From NCBI RefSeq assembly GCF_000368565.1, contig NZ_KB849543.1, forward strand, positions 124,001-188,000: a DNA stretch of 64,000 nucleotides. Direction: 5' to 3'. The position numbers were made by a program, and so were the translations under genes. The stretch's first letter is position 1. Each line of letters begins with the position of its first letter. The notes under the pieces were generated by a model. That model had not been told where the DNA came from and ran no database searches. It was given only the letters and a program-made list of their open reading frames with translations. This DNA comes from Acinetobacter gerneri DSM 14967 = CIP 107464 = MTCC 9824 (GTDB taxonomy: Bacteria; Pseudomonadota; Gammaproteobacteria; Pseudomonadales; Moraxellaceae). Positions 1 through 8,644 of the stretch are shown piece by piece.

Positions 1-217
1 TAATTTGGTTTTTAGAAAAACCGCACGTAACTTTAATCCAGATTGTGCTGTAGCTGGGAAAATAACTATTGTTGAAGTTGAAGAACTCGTTGAAGTCGGT
101 GAAATTGATCCAGATGACGTACATTTGCCTGGAATCTATGTACAAAGAATTGTTCATGTGCCAAATCCTGTAAAACGGATAGAACAAATCAAACTAAAAG
201 AAAATGTCGGAGTATAA
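1..217 (+). CDS. 3-oxoacid CoA-transferase subunit A, C-terminal part
   Basis: This is the C-terminal end of the A subunit of a two-subunit succinyl-CoA:3-oxoacid CoA-transferase (PcaI/ScoA type); the gene starts before the window and its frame is open from base 2. The visible part has the family's conserved end: an N-L-V-F-R-K-x-A-R-N-F-N-P block, then V-E-x-x-E-x-V-E-x-G-E-I-D-P-D and an L-P-G-I-Y-V block. The B subunit follows after two bases, as is usual for this heterodimer. The enzyme moves CoA from succinyl-CoA to a 3-oxoacid. Whether the substrate is 3-oxoadipate or acetoacetate cannot be decided from this fragment. A second, full-length A subunit lies at 49130-49873. Confidence 0.9.
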   Translation, partial: NLVFRKTARNFNPDCAVAGKITIVEVEELVEVGEIDPDDVHLPGIYVQRIVHVPNPVKRIEQIKLKENVGV

Positions 218-219
218 AA

Positions 220-849
220 ATGGGCTGGACGAGATTAGAGATGGCGCAACGCGCTGCCCAAGAATTAGAAGATGGCAATTATGTAAATTTAGGCATAGGT
301 TTGCCGACCTTGGTGGCAAGTTATATTCCTCAAAATTTTCAAATTTGGTTGCAATCTGAAAATGGTCTATTGGGTATGGGTGATTATCCGACCGAAGAAA
401 ATGTGGATGTTGATTTAATTAATGCAGGAAAAGAGACGGTTACCACCATTCCCGGCGCTTCTTTTTTTGAAAGTTCAGCTTCTTTCGCAATGATTCGTAG
501 CGGCAATATAGATGTTGCGATCTTGGGTGGAATGGAAGTTTCCGAACAGGGTGATTTAGCGAACTGGATGATTCCAGGGAAAAAAGTAAAGGGCATCGGC
601 GGAGCTATGGATTTAGTTTCAGGCGCTAAAAAAATTATTGTTTTGATGGAGCATCTTTCTCGAGCAGGTCAACCGAAACTTTTGCAACAGTGCCAACTTC
701 CGTTAACAGGTAAACAAGTCGTAGACCGAATTATTACTGATTTAGGCGTTATAGATGTTACGCCGCAAGGTTTTAAGTTAGTTGAACTCGCAAAAGATGT
801 AACCCTTGAACAGATTCAACAAGCGACAGCAGCAGAGCTGATTATTTAA
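220..849 (+). CDS. 3-oxoacid CoA-transferase subunit B
   Basis: The B subunit (209 aa) of the CoA-transferase carries the glutamate that forms the enzyme-CoA thioester. The signature S-E-N-G-L-L-G-M-G is present, with Glu47 as the catalytic residue, preceded by the G-I-G-L-P-T loop near residue 27. Length is normal for PcaJ/ScoB. It follows subunit A with a two-base gap, so the two are translationally coupled. A thiolase gene lies 155 bases downstream; together they would convert a 3-oxoacid such as 3-oxoadipate into succinyl-CoA and acetyl-CoA. The exact acid substrate is inferred only. Confidence 0.92.
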   Translation: MGWTRLEMAQRAAQELEDGNYVNLGIGLPTLVASYIPQNFQIWLQSENGLLGMGDYPTEENVDVDLINAGKETVTTIPGASFFESSASFAMIRSGNIDVAILGGMEVSEQGDLANWMIPGKKVKGIGGAMDLVSGAKKIIVLMEHLSRAGQPKLLQQCQLPLTGKQVVDRIITDLGVIDVTPQGFKLVELAKDVTLEQIQQATAAELII

Positions 850-1004
850 TTGCTCCAAATATTTCATTATGTTTTAAATCGAAAATATAGATTTACCATG
901 AAAATTAATAAGTTAAATCGATATTTTTGATGTTTGAAAAACTTCATCGCTGCGTATAAACATGCATAACTCAGCCTAAAGTTGATAGAAAAGAGGAAAA
1001 AGAT

Positions 1005-2189
1005 ATGCGCGAAGCCGTAATTGTTTCAACTGCTCGAACTCCTATTGGTCGGGCTTTTCGTGGTGCATTTAATGATATTAAATCGCCGACGTTGCTAGGA
1101 CATGCCATACAAGCAGTTGTTGCTAAAACAGGGCTAGAGGGTGATATTTTCGAAGATGTTATTATCGGTTCAGTTTTAAACGCAGGTACAGCAGGCAGTA
1201 ATATTGCACGTATGGGCTCTTTCGCTGCAGGGCTTCCCGTATCAGTTCCAGCCCAAACTATAGATCGACAATGTTCATCAGGTCTTATGGCTATCGCGAC
1301 AGCAGCAAAACAGATTACTTTTGATGGAATGGATGCTGTAATCGCAGGTGGACAAGAAAATATCAGCGCGGTACAAGTTCCTTATTTTGAGTGGACCAGC
1401 CGAGAAATTGACCCAAATGTAGTAAAACTTGTGCAAAATGCTTATATGCCAATGCTACAGACTGCAGAATATGTTGCAAAGAAATATGGGATTAGTCGAG
1501 AAAAGCAAGATGAATATGCTTTGCAATCCCAAATAAGAACAGCAAATGCCCAAAAAAATAAGATCTTTGATGACGAAATCATCTCTGTGACTTCACAAAT
1601 GAAAATTAAAAACAAAGAAACAGGTGAAGTTTCTTATAAGCAAATTACTTTATCCCAAGATGAGGGCAATCGCCCTGAAACTATTTTATCTGATTTAAGT
1701 AAACTTAATCCTGTCATTGAGGGTGGAGTAATTACAGCTGGAAATGCTAGTCAATTGTCAGATGGAGCATCAGCATGTGTTTTACTTGAGGCAAAAAATG
1801 CAGAAAGACTCGGTTTACAGCCATTGGGTGTGTATCGAGGTATGACTGTTACAGGTTGTAGCCCTGAAGAAATGGGAATTGGCCCTATCTCAGCTATACA
1901 AAAATTATTGAAACTGAATGGTTTGAAAATAGATGATATTGGTGTTTGGGAGCTAAATGAAGCTTTTGCTTGCCAAGTATTATATTGCAGAGATTTTTTA
2001 GGGATTGACCCTCAAAAATATAATATTAATGGCGGAAGTATATCTATCGGACATCCTTATGGAATGACTGGATCGCGTATGGTTGGTCATGCGCTTTTAG
2101 AAGCAAAACGCCGTAAAGAAAAGTATGCAGTTGTCTCTATGTGTATTGGCGGTGGAATGGGGGCAGCAGCTTTATTTGAAGTTTTCTGA
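1005..2189 (+). CDS. Thiolase (acetyl-CoA or 3-oxoadipyl-CoA acyltransferase)
   Basis: A 394-residue cytosolic thiolase of usual length. The catalytic set is visible: nucleophile Cys90 in D-R-Q-C-S-S-G, His350 in I-G-H-P-Y-G, Cys380 in M-C-I-G-G-G-M-G, and the N-E-A-F-A motif. It cleaves a 3-oxoacyl-CoA with CoA to acetyl-CoA plus a shortened acyl-CoA. The start ATG has GAGGAAAA upstream. Position behind the CoA-transferase subunits fits a role as the last step of an oxoadipate-like lower pathway. Substrate preference (acetoacetyl-CoA versus 3-oxoadipyl-CoA) cannot be read from the sequence. A strong terminator follows the gene. Confidence 0.9.
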   Translation: MREAVIVSTARTPIGRAFRGAFNDIKSPTLLGHAIQAVVAKTGLEGDIFEDVIIGSVLNAGTAGSNIARMGSFAAGLPVSVPAQTIDRQCSSGLMAIATAAKQITFDGMDAVIAGGQENISAVQVPYFEWTSREIDPNVVKLVQNAYMPMLQTAEYVAKKYGISREKQDEYALQSQIRTANAQKNKIFDDEIISVTSQMKIKNKETGEVSYKQITLSQDEGNRPETILSDLSKLNPVIEGGVITAGNASQLSDGASACVLLEAKNAERLGLQPLGVYRGMTVTGCSPEEMGIGPISAIQKLLKLNGLKIDDIGVWELNEAFACQVLYCRDFLGIDPQKYNINGGSISIGHPYGMTGSRMVGHALLEAKRRKEKYAVVSMCIGGGMGAAALFEVF

Positions 2190-2226
2190 TTTTAAACTTT
2201 GTAATAGATTGCTGATTTTAATAAAT

Positions 2227-2261
2227 AAAAGAATCATGCTGTTATACAGCATGATTCTTTT
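2227..2261. terminator. Bidirectional intrinsic terminator
   Basis: A perfect 15-bp stem (2227-2241 with 2247-2261) closes a five-base TTATA loop; A-rich and T-rich arms on both sides let it act in both directions. It sits between the convergent thiolase and MHS transporter genes. Confidence 0.9.
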
Positions 2262-2278
2262 TGTGATTGATTTAAATA

Positions 2279-3667
2279 TTAATCCTTCTGCCATGAAAAT
2301 GGATTAGCACGTTGTAATGCTTCATGGTCTGGATCTAAAGGAATATCTTTTCTATCTCGAAGGCATGTGATTGCCACTAAAGAAAGAATGGTCATTGCCG
2401 CAAGATAATAAGTCACAGAAGCACTCTCTCCAGTTTTTGCAATGAGCCATGCTGCGATCATCGGTGAAAATGCTCCACCTAAAATCGATCCCAAAGCATA
2501 AGCGATGGACACTCCCGAAAATCGAATAGAGGCAGGGAACAGTTCAGAATAGAAAGCAGATTGAACACCACAGGCCAAGCCAACGCTAATCGAAAGTAAG
2601 ACTAAAGCTAAACCGATTGAAAAAACAGTACCGTGATTGACCAATGGGAATAGCATGAATACCGTGATCAATTGCAAAATATAGCTTGCATAATAGATTT
2701 TTTTACGACCAAATTTATCTGCCCAACCGCCTGCAAGCCATGTAAAAATAAGCCAAATAAATGCAGCAAAAGTGACAACCAATAGCATCGTTGGTCGGTC
2801 CATACGGATTGAACCATTTGGATCAGTGGTATAGTTTTGGATAAACCCACCCGTAGTCATATAGCCCACGGCTTGAGTTCCAGCCAATAACAATGCAGCT
2901 AGCATCAGTATTGGAAAATGTTGCGTAAATAGATTTTTGATCGGTGTATGGGTTTCGACTTTACGTTTTTTTATTTCTTTAAATACAGGGGTTTCATCTA
3001 AAGAAATACGAATCCAGTGACCAATCACTACAAGGACGATACTCAATAGAAACGGGATACGCCAGCCCCATTCAAGAAAAGCATCCCCTGGAGAAATAAC
3101 ACCAGTCATAAGCACCAGTACTGCTGAAGAAAGTAAAAGACCTAGTGGTACACCCAGTTGAGGAAAAGATCCAAAACGTCCACGTTTACCTTCAGGTGCA
3201 TGTTCTACCGCCATTAAAATCGCGCCACCCCATTCTCCACCAGCTGAAATTCCTTGCAAAATACGCAAGAAAATTAACAGTGCGGGGGCGAGCAAGCCGA
3301 TACTTGCATAAGTTGGTAATAAACCAATCAGTGTGGTACTTCCTCCCATCAAAACCAGAGAAAGCACAAGCATGGTTTTACGACCAAGCTTATCGCCATA
3401 GTGACCTGCGATAAATGCACCTAATGGTCTAAATAGGAAACTAATTCCGACAGAAGCAAAGGCAAGAATTACGGCAAAGCTTTCCCCAGCAGGAGAAAAG
3501 AACGTGTGCTTGAATACCATGCCTGCAATTGCTGCATAAATAAAATAATCATAAAATTCAATCGCTGTGCCTATCATGGTAGCAAGAGCAACTTTTCTTT
3601 CTGATTTTCGATCATATTCATGAGTATTGGTCTGGACTAGATTTACATCCGGGCTGTTAACGCTCAT
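2279..3667 (-). CDS. MFS transporter, metabolite:H+ symporter type
   Basis: A 462-residue, 12-helix inner-membrane carrier. The N-terminal region T-A-I-E-F-Y-D-Y-F-I-Y and the loop G-H-Y-G-D-K-L-G-R-K are typical of the metabolite:H+ symporter group (shikimate, dicarboxylate and aromatic acid uptake), and the block P-L-G-L-L-L-S-S with W-G-W-R-I-P-F-L fits the same group. The start has a strong GGAGGAAAT ribosome site. The gene is convergent with the thiolase and separated from the next gene by a long AT-rich spacer. It probably imports the substrate of the neighbouring catabolic genes, but the solute cannot be named. Confidence 0.85.
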   Translation of the reverse strand: MSVNSPDVNLVQTNTHEYDRKSERKVALATMIGTAIEFYDYFIYAAIAGMVFKHTFFSPAGESFAVILAFASVGISFLFRPLGAFIAGHYGDKLGRKTMLVLSLVLMGGSTTLIGLLPTYASIGLLAPALLIFLRILQGISAGGEWGGAILMAVEHAPEGKRGRFGSFPQLGVPLGLLLSSAVLVLMTGVISPGDAFLEWGWRIPFLLSIVLVVIGHWIRISLDETPVFKEIKKRKVETHTPIKNLFTQHFPILMLAALLLAGTQAVGYMTTGGFIQNYTTDPNGSIRMDRPTMLLVVTFAAFIWLIFTWLAGGWADKFGRKKIYYASYILQLITVFMLFPLVNHGTVFSIGLALVLLSISVGLACGVQSAFYSELFPASIRFSGVSIAYALGSILGGAFSPMIAAWLIAKTGESASVTYYLAAMTILSLVAITCLRDRKDIPLDPDHEALQRANPFSWQKD

Positions 3668-4139
3668 AAATGATTTCCTCCGTGATCATCATTTAACGAT
3701 TAGTCTGATAAGTACTGGTTTTACTGATCATTAAAATAATTTAATAAAATCAGATATATATTTCATATTTTGGAGTGTTTAACTTTCCAAAAATATTTTA
3801 GCGAACATCGCTTTTAAAACAGAAAATATCTATAACTCATATATTTGAAAAATTCCAAAATGCGGGATATTTGTTTTTATTTTTTTATTTCCATATGGAA
3901 AAATCCCTGATAGTGGAAATCAGTGAATATTAATTAAGCATATATTTAAAATAAAATAAAGAAAAATTTTAAAAATTCCATATTGTGAAAAATTATTAAA
4001 ATAATATTGTTAAATTTTATAAATAATTATATATATCCCTTTATATGGGAATTTATTTATTTTGTATTTCTTGGTTTTGCTGGTGTGGTCAAATTATAAA
4101 TTTATTCAATATTTCAATTGAGCGAGTGAGGAGAGTGAA
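3668..4139. promoter_or_regulatory. AT-rich divergent promoter region with IclR-type repeats
   Basis: This 472-base spacer holds no credible gene. It carries a perfect 14-bp palindrome TTTCCATATGGAAA at 3888-3901, a 7-bp inverted repeat TTTTGGA/TCCAAAA at 3768-3792, and several copies of an 18-bp partly palindromic motif of form ATCCC-n7-GGAAAT: clear ones at 3903-3920 and 4035-4052, weaker reverse ones at 3851-3868 and 3974-3991. The same motif flanks the IclR gene at 5.4-5.55 kb, so the spacer is probably the control region for the PcaC-like gene at 4140 and perhaps for the MHS carrier. Confidence 0.6.
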
Positions 4140-4523
4140 ATGGGATCTGAAAAATACATGCAAGGGCTAAAAATCCGAAAGCAAGTTTTAGGTGAGGAAT
4201 ATGTCAATCAAGCCATCCAAAACATGGATGAGTTTTCAGGACCATTGCAGCAGCTTGTGACGGAATACTGTTGGGGAACGATCTGGAGTGATGAAACTTT
4301 GAGTTTGCAACAACGCAGTTTAATCAATATTGCGATGATCTCCGCGCTGAATCGACCAAATGAATTAAAACTTCATATCAAAGGCGGACTTAGAAATGGT
4401 TTATCTAAAGAACAGATTAGAGCAACGCTGATGCAAGTTGCGATTTATTGTGGAGTACCGGCAGCAGTAGATAGTTTTAAACTTGCTAAACAGGCATTTT
4501 TAGAGTTTGAAGAGCAAGGCTGA
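4140..4523 (+). CDS. Carboxymuconolactone decarboxylase family protein (PcaC-like)
   Basis: A 127-residue single-domain protein of the carboxymuconolactone decarboxylase/AhpD-like family. The core matches PcaC: R-S-L-I-N-I-A-M-I-S-A-L-N-R near residues 60-73, then E-L-K-L-H-I-K-G-G-L-R-N-G and Q-V-A-I-Y-C-G-V-P-A-A. PcaC decarboxylates 4-carboxymuconolactone to an enol-lactone; the other pca genes are absent here, so a lactone decarboxylase or similar role on another ring-cleavage product is more likely. It has a good site (GAGGAGAG) before the ATG, is a one-gene unit ended by a terminator, and shares a promoter motif with the large operon starting at 5571. Confidence 0.8.
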   Translation: MGSEKYMQGLKIRKQVLGEEYVNQAIQNMDEFSGPLQQLVTEYCWGTIWSDETLSLQQRSLINIAMISALNRPNELKLHIKGGLRNGLSKEQIRATLMQVAIYCGVPAAVDSFKLAKQAFLEFEEQG

Positions 4524-4572
4524 TTTTTAAATTAGTAATTGTAGCTAATTTATTATTTTATATGTATTCGTT

Positions 4573-4606
4573 AAAAAACTCCTTATACGGGATATAAGGA
4601 GTTTTT
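4573..4606. terminator. Bidirectional intrinsic terminator
   Basis: A 10-bp stem ACTCCTTATA/TATAAGGAGT around a CGGGA loop, flanked by A and T runs, lies between the convergent PcaC-like gene and the IclR gene. Confidence 0.88.
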
Positions 4607-4609
4607 TTA

Positions 4610-5416
4610 TTATAAATGGTCAACCTCATCAGCATTGATCAGATGTAAGCGATCAAGCGCATGTTTTTGCTCACTTTGTACAGAAATTTCAGTCAATTTT
4701 GCGGATGTATCGACTAACATTTCAATGATTGTTTCGAGGCGTAATAATTCAAATTGTTCTAAAGAACCGACCACACTGATACTGGTATGTGTTTCTTTTG
4801 AATTCGGTTCAATAAAGATCGGCGTCGCGATCCCTGTTTGCCCCTTATTTAATTCATTGTTCGTTAAACAATAACCATCTTTGCGTATTTGTTTGGCTTG
4901 TTTCAAGATTTCTTCTAATGAATATTCATTTTGGGGATCATATTGAATTTTCTTTTCATATAAATCTTTAATTTTTTTAACACCTTGATAAGACGTTAAA
5001 ATTTTTGCTTGTGCACCTCTAAATAAAGGTAATGGACGACCTCGCCCAAATGAATAATTGAGTGCGTTATTTGGAGAAAGAATATAAGTATTGATGATTT
5101 TATCATCATAAAAAGCACTGACAAATACGGTTAAACCTGTTCTTTGGCTCAATTGCTCAATATAAATTCGTCCTGTACTGAGTACGGGGTCATATTTGCG
5201 CATCATCCAGTCAAGCTCAATGAGTCGTGGACCCAATACATATCCGCCCGGACCGCGTTTTGCAATCAAACCTGCATCACAAAGCTCCTTAAGGTAGCGA
5301 TAGGATGAGGTTCTGGATAGATCATATTCTTCTGCAATCACTTCTGCATCAATCACCAAGCGTTCAGGCGTAAACAAATTTAACACGCTTAATATTCTAG
5401 AAAGGCTGCTGCTCAT
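4610..5416 (-). CDS. IclR-family transcriptional regulator
   Basis: A 268-residue IclR regulator: N-terminal winged helix-turn-helix (about residues 5-65, with L-S-R-T-S-S-Y-R-Y-L-K-E-L recognition helix) and a C-terminal effector domain containing G-R-G-R-P-L-P-L-F-R-G-A-Q-A-K-I. It is divergent from the ten-gene operon at 5571 and very likely controls it together with the PcaC-like gene, since copies of one 18-bp motif occur upstream of both and also right over its own start codon (5418-5435), suggesting autoregulation. The effector-domain signature is shared with the IclR at 43871-44623, so the two are paralogues. Effector unknown. Confidence 0.88.
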   Translation of the reverse strand: MSSSLSRILSVLNLFTPERLVIDAEVIAEEYDLSRTSSYRYLKELCDAGLIAKRGPGGYVLGPRLIELDWMMRKYDPVLSTGRIYIEQLSQRTGLTVFVSAFYDDKIINTYILSPNNALNYSFGRGRPLPLFRGAQAKILTSYQGVKKIKDLYEKKIQYDPQNEYSLEEILKQAKQIRKDGYCLTNNELNKGQTGIATPIFIEPNSKETHTSISVVGSLEQFELLRLETIIEMLVDTSAKLTEISVQSEQKHALDRLHLINADEVDHL

Positions 5417-5417
5417 A

Positions 5418-5553
5418 ATTTCATATAGTGGAAATAATGCAGATAAGTTAGCATTAAATGGAAAATAAAGAAATATTTAAAAAAATACCGTATTATGGAA
5501 ATAATTGTTGATTTATTAATTTATAAATTATATAAATCTCTTAATAAGGGAAA
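5418..5553. promoter_or_regulatory. Divergent promoter with three IclR-type operator repeats
   Basis: Three copies of an 18-bp motif lie between the IclR gene and the big operon: ATTTCATATAGTGGAAAT (5418-5435), ATACCGTATTATGGAAAT (5485-5502) and ATCTCTTAATAAGGGAAA (5536-5553). They match ATCCCTGATAGTGGAAAT at 3903 and ATCCCTTTATATGGGAAT at 4035. The spacing and the partial symmetry fit binding sites of a dimeric regulator; assignment to this IclR is inference. Confidence 0.55.
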
Positions 5554-5570
5554 AATTGGAGTTTCTTTAA

Positions 5571-7115
5571 ATGATTGGTGCTGAATATTTAGTCAAAGTT
5601 GCAGCAAATTTGGGATTTGAGTACTGTTTTGCCAATCCAGGGACGACAGAAATTCCTATGGTTGCAGTCATGGATCGAGAAACTCGTATTAAGCCTATTT
5701 TGAGTTTATTTGAAGGTGTGTGTTCAGGGGCTGCGGATGGCTATGGTCGTGTTGCAGAAAAACCGGCATTGACGCTGACCCATCTTGGACCGGGTTTCGC
5801 AAATAGTTTGGCCAATTTGCACAATGCCCGTCGTGCCAATACACCGATTGTGAACATTATTGGTGATCATGCTTCTTGGCATGTCAATTATGATCCACCA
5901 CTTGCAAGCGATATTGAAGCAATGGCTAAAACTGTCTCAGGATGGGTTCGAGTCACAAAAAATGCTGAAAGCATTGGTGCAGATTTGCAGGCAGCGATGC
6001 AAGCTGCATGGCAATCCAAAGGGCAAGTGGCAACTTTGGTGATGCCTATGGATTTTCAGGCAAAAGAAATCATCAATCCTGATTTAAATTTATCGGTAAA
6101 AGCGCCTCAACGTCATTTTATTGCTCAACGAGCAGAGCAAATTGCTGAATTATATAAAGCAGGGAAAAAGCTAGTTTTTATTGTGGGGGATTCTGGTGTC
6201 TATGAAGAAGGACTAAAAGCCGCAGGGCGGTTGGCAAGTTTGGATGGCATCAAAATGTTTGCGGAAACATTTCCACGGATTAGTCATCGAGGGGGTGGGC
6301 TTCCAGATCTAGATCGTCTGCCATATTTCCCAGAAGTTGCAATCGAGATTTTGGATCAATACGACTATGTCGTTTTGGCAGGTGTGATTGAGCCGATTAG
6401 TTACTTTGGTTATGAGGGTATTCCATCTCGTTTAGCTGAACCTGATCGTCTGCTTTTATTGGCAGATGTTGGGGAGGATGTCACTGGCGCTTTAAATACT
6501 TTGGCAGATCAGCTCGAAGCCAAACCATATCACTTGGCTGAGCCTCAAGCGATTGCTATGCCAAATCCGCAAGAAGCTTTAGTTCCCCAATCAGTAGCGG
6601 CTATTTTGGCAAACAATCTTCAAGAAAATTCTATTGTTTCTATTGAAGGTGGAACTTGTGGTTATCCATTTTTTACGGCTTCAAATCATGCAGTTAAACA
6701 TCGTGTTATGACCAATACTGGTGGCGCAATTGGGCAAGGAATCCCTGCTGGTTTTGGTGCGGCTTTGGCTGAACCGGGTACGCGAGTGTATTGCTTACAA
6801 TCTGATGGCAGCGCGCAATATACCATCCAAACTTTGTGGAGTATTGCCCGTTCAAATCTTCCGATCACAATTTTAATTTCTGCAAATCATCGTTATGCCA
6901 TTTTACAAAATGAGTTGCGACGCTTTGGAATTGAAAAATTTAGTGATACGGCACTAGAGCTCACTGAGTTAAATCAGCCCAAGATTGATTGGACCGCATT
7001 ATCTCAAGCTTATGGTATTGCTTCGACGGTTGCTCGTAGCAATGAAGATTTAAACAGAATCTTAAATATGACCAATCAATCACAACAACCTCACTTAATC
7101 GTAATGGAACTATGA
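5571..7115 (+). CDS. Thiamine diphosphate-dependent enzyme, acetolactate synthase/benzoylformate decarboxylase-like
   Basis: A 514-residue ThDP enzyme with the three usual domains. The N-terminal part has F-A-N-P-G-T-T-E (near residue 20), as in the benzoylformate decarboxylase branch, and the activating Glu in L-F-E-G-V-C-S-G-A-A-D-G-Y-G-R. The metal/diphosphate motif is S-D-G-S at 411-414 with Asn439, 27 residues after Asp412; it starts S-D-G instead of G-D-G. It probably decarboxylates a 2-oxoacid, and the aldehyde dehydrogenase immediately downstream (ten-base gap) would oxidise the product. It is the first gene of the operon, with GGAG before the ATG. True acetolactate synthase is unlikely because no small subunit is present. 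Confidence 0.82.
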   Translation: MIGAEYLVKVAANLGFEYCFANPGTTEIPMVAVMDRETRIKPILSLFEGVCSGAADGYGRVAEKPALTLTHLGPGFANSLANLHNARRANTPIVNIIGDHASWHVNYDPPLASDIEAMAKTVSGWVRVTKNAESIGADLQAAMQAAWQSKGQVATLVMPMDFQAKEIINPDLNLSVKAPQRHFIAQRAEQIAELYKAGKKLVFIVGDSGVYEEGLKAAGRLASLDGIKMFAETFPRISHRGGGLPDLDRLPYFPEVAIEILDQYDYVVLAGVIEPISYFGYEGIPSRLAEPDRLLLLADVGEDVTGALNTLADQLEAKPYHLAEPQAIAMPNPQEALVPQSVAAILANNLQENSIVSIEGGTCGYPFFTASNHAVKHRVMTNTGGAIGQGIPAGFGAALAEPGTRVYCLQSDGSAQYTIQTLWSIARSNLPITILISANHRYAILQNELRRFGIEKFSDTALELTELNQPKIDWTALSQAYGIASTVARSNEDLNRILNMTNQSQQPHLIVMEL

Positions 7116-7125
7116 GGACTCAATC

Positions 7126-8613
7126 ATGACTGCAAATGTGATTTTAAAAGAAGTACAGGCTTTTTTAGACCAGCCGAGTCAGCTTTTTATAGGTGGACAA
7201 TGGCAGGATGCCAAAAGCAAACAGACCTTTATGATCGAAAATCCTGCAACAGAACAGTCTTTAGCTGTCGTTGCAAAAGGTAATGCAGATGATGTCGATC
7301 TCGCAGTTGAAGCGGCACAACAAGCCTTTAAATCTTGGCGCTATGAAGCCCCTGTGGTCCGTGCAAAATTGTTAAATAAGCTTGCTGATTTGATTGAGCA
7401 GAAAGCTGAAGAATTGGCACAAATCATAACTTTGGAAAATGGTAAACCGTTATTGTACTCACGTCGTGAGTGTCTAGGAGCGATTAATTTACTTCGATAT
7501 TTTGCTGGGTTTGCGACAAAGATCGAAGGTCGTACCGTGCCTGTATCTACCGCACCTACAGCTAATTTTTTAAATTATACCTTGAGAGATCCCGTTGGGG
7601 TTTGCGCTCTGATCGTACCGTGGAATTTCCCATTGACCATGTGTGTGGGCAAATTAGCGCCTGCAATGGCAGTCGGGTGTACCACCATTTTAAAACCTGC
7701 TGATCAAACACCATTGATTGCAATTCGTTTGATGCAACTTTTTGAAGAAGCAGGTTTTCCTAAAGGCGTAGTCAATCTCGTTACTGGCTCTGGACGAGAT
7801 GTGGGAGAACCACTGAGTTCACACATGAAAGTCAATAAAGTGACATTTACAGGCTCTACCGATGTTGGTAAATCCATTGCCCAACAAGCCACTTCTAATA
7901 TGAAACGTGTGACTCTCGAATTGGGTGGTAAATCTCCAAATATTATCTTGCCAGATGCTGATATAGATAAAGCAGTTGCAGGTGCAGCAAGCGCGATTTT
8001 TTATAACCAAGGTCAAGTGTGTACAGCAGGTTCACGACTCTATGTGCATGAAAGCATTTTAGATGAAGTATTGGAAAAATTGAAAATTGCTGCACAGTCG
8101 ATGACCATCACAAATGGTCTAGATGAATCTTCTACGATGGGTCCACTCGTTTCAAAACGTCAATATGAAACAGTGATGAGATATATCGAACGTGCTCAAG
8201 AAGATGGTGCCGAGTTGATTGTCGGCGGTCAACGTCCAGAAGGATTGGAAAAAGGGTATTACGTACAACCGACCATTTTCCTTGATAAAGACGAGAAAAC
8301 GTGTATCGCAAAAGAGGAAATTTTTGGACCAGTCTTAACAGTTATGCCGTGGACAGATATTGATGATCTCGTTGAACGAGCAAATAACTCCGTATATGGC
8401 TTGGCGGCAGGAATTTGGACCAAAGATCTTGCAAATGCACACACGATCGCAGCACGTTTAGAGGCAGGATCCGTTTGGATTAATTGTTATAACGTTGTCG
8501 ATCCAGTTTCTCCATTTGGTGGCTATAAACAGTCAGGATGGGGACGTGAAATGAGCCATGATGTGATTGAAGCATATACAGAAACCAAAAATGTCTGTGT
8601 AAATTTAGTTTGA
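7126..8613 (+). CDS. NAD(P)-dependent aldehyde dehydrogenase
   Basis: A 495-residue aldehyde dehydrogenase of usual length. The catalytic general base Glu265 (E-L-G-G-K-S-P-N) and nucleophile Cys299 (G-Q-V-C-T-A-G-S-R) are both present, as is the nucleotide-binding F-T-G-S-T-D-V-G-K block. It is closest in style to broad-range betaine/benzaldehyde-type dehydrogenases. It follows the ThDP enzyme by ten bases, so the pair most likely converts a 2-oxoacid to the one-carbon-shorter acid through an aldehyde. A second dehydrogenase of a different subfamily closes the operon at 14963. Confidence 0.9.
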   Translation: MTANVILKEVQAFLDQPSQLFIGGQWQDAKSKQTFMIENPATEQSLAVVAKGNADDVDLAVEAAQQAFKSWRYEAPVVRAKLLNKLADLIEQKAEELAQIITLENGKPLLYSRRECLGAINLLRYFAGFATKIEGRTVPVSTAPTANFLNYTLRDPVGVCALIVPWNFPLTMCVGKLAPAMAVGCTTILKPADQTPLIAIRLMQLFEEAGFPKGVVNLVTGSGRDVGEPLSSHMKVNKVTFTGSTDVGKSIAQQATSNMKRVTLELGGKSPNIILPDADIDKAVAGAASAIFYNQGQVCTAGSRLYVHESILDEVLEKLKIAAQSMTITNGLDESSTMGPLVSKRQYETVMRYIERAQEDGAELIVGGQRPEGLEKGYYVQPTIFLDKDEKTCIAKEEIFGPVLTVMPWTDIDDLVERANNSVYGLAAGIWTKDLANAHTIAARLEAGSVWINCYNVVDPVSPFGGYKQSGWGREMSHDVIEAYTETKNVCVNLV

Positions 8614-8644
8614 AAATGAATGTATTACTTAAAAGGATGTTGAA

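Noticed and set aside
850..1004. Short inverted repeats (TAAATC/GATTTA) as a regulatory element or terminator before the thiolase
   Set aside because: The arms are short and AT-rich with no T run; expected by chance in this composition.
5571..7115. Catalytic subunit of acetolactate synthase for branched-chain amino acids
   Set aside because: No small regulatory subunit, a catabolic context with aldehyde dehydrogenase directly downstream, and the N-P-G-T-T-E block is closer to benzoylformate decarboxylases.
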